Below are positions 63,921 through 64,000 of a stretch of 64,000 bases of DNA, piece by piece (within the stretch, counting starts at the first letter, position 1; every line of letters begins with the position of its first letter). Under the pieces are notes generated by a model. The model was not told the origin of the DNA, searched no databases, and saw nothing but the letters and a program-made list of their open reading frames with translations. The stretch comes from G016234445 sp964438865 (lineage in GTDB: Bacteria > Chloroflexota > Dehalococcoidia > Tepidiformales > Tepidiformaceae), in assembly GCA_964438865.1 (NCBI GenBank), contig CAYTMI010000010.1:59406-123405 (forward strand), in the 5' to 3' direction. The position numbers and the translations under genes are program-made.

Positions 63921-64000
63921 CTTCAGGACTCCTAATCGGGGAGTACTTCCTCCATCACTTCTTCCATTCGATCGCCTGTCTTTACTTACGCGCTCGCTTT

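Noticed and set aside
63921..64000. End of a minus-strand gene at the right edge (frame ending MEEVMEEVLPD)
   Set aside because: The frame has a stop codon only a few codons upstream, so nothing longer than about a dozen residues is supported.
1..64000. CRISPR array, rRNA or tRNA genes, insertion sequences with transposase
   Set aside because: No regularly spaced short repeats, no tRNA T-arm in an intergenic stretch, no rRNA-like sequence and no transposase or integrase were seen.

Overview
This is a GC-rich (roughly two thirds G+C by eye) bacterial chromosome segment with densely packed genes and short gaps. It holds no rRNA, tRNA, CRISPR array or recognisable prophage. The gene mix (MoxR/DUF58/transglutaminase cluster, Uma2 proteins, an F420-type LLM oxidoreductase, DUF4349 lipoprotein, HspR-controlled chaperones, AddAB, cyclase-family hydrolases) suggests a member of the Chloroflexota, possibly a Dehalococcoidia/Tepidiformia relative. 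That placement is inference from gene content, not from a marker gene.

Layout. 1-7.7 kb: the start of an MMPL exporter divergent from its TetR regulator, a MoxR/DUF58/TgpA-like/MGMT run, and YchF. 7.7-11 kb: small unknown proteins, a minimal zincin and an LCP-family protein. 11-14.1 kb: an acyl-CoA-dehydrogenase-like gene whose promoter and 5' end are duplicated either side of a compact three-gene accessory operon. 14.1-23 kb: HNH protein, enoyl-CoA hydratase, PPOX-fold protein, FolC, MetF-like protein, a DsbA/FrnE-family selenoprotein gene, a nuclease/phosphatase-fold protein, MaoC and Mug. 23-26 kb: a SAM-I riboswitch controlling a threonine-synthase-like gene, a NIL-domain gene and a MoaD/ThiS-like sulfur carrier. 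26-32 kb (minus strand): two Uma2 genes, TatA and a TatA-derived small protein, XdhC-like, PheA, two TrkA-type subunits, UspA, DUF4349. 32-37 kb: DnaJ, HspR, an inserted four-helix-bundle gene and ClpC. 37-50 kb: DinB, ABM, Tag, lipoprotein, serine hydrolase, HAD, acyl-CoA dehydrogenase, a beta-propeller-like protein, and addB-addA on the minus strand. 50-59 kb: metallo-hydrolase, CitE-like lyase, phosphatase, Fpg, RecB-type nuclease, LLM oxidoreductase, TlpA and ResB. 59.4-59.8 kb: a strong promoter, a structured RNA and a terminator without a convincing gene. 60-62.8 kb: DUF192, SDR, class II aldolase, cyclase. 62.8-64 kb: repeats around one accessory gene.

Main points of interest. (1) At 18360-19001 an in-frame UGA replaces the first cysteine of a CxxC motif, and a good bacterial SECIS hairpin follows it: a UxxC selenoprotein. 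(2) The 59.4-59.8 kb transcript looks like an unassigned structured ncRNA. (3) The SAM-riboswitch operon suggests thiocarboxylate-dependent homocysteine synthesis. (4) A three-gene island sits between 140-bp direct repeats carrying a captured promoter. (5) Many genes have a TAnnnT element 5-8 nt before the start codon, which implies widespread leaderless transcription. (6) The TgpA-like protein has lost all three transglutaminase catalytic residues.
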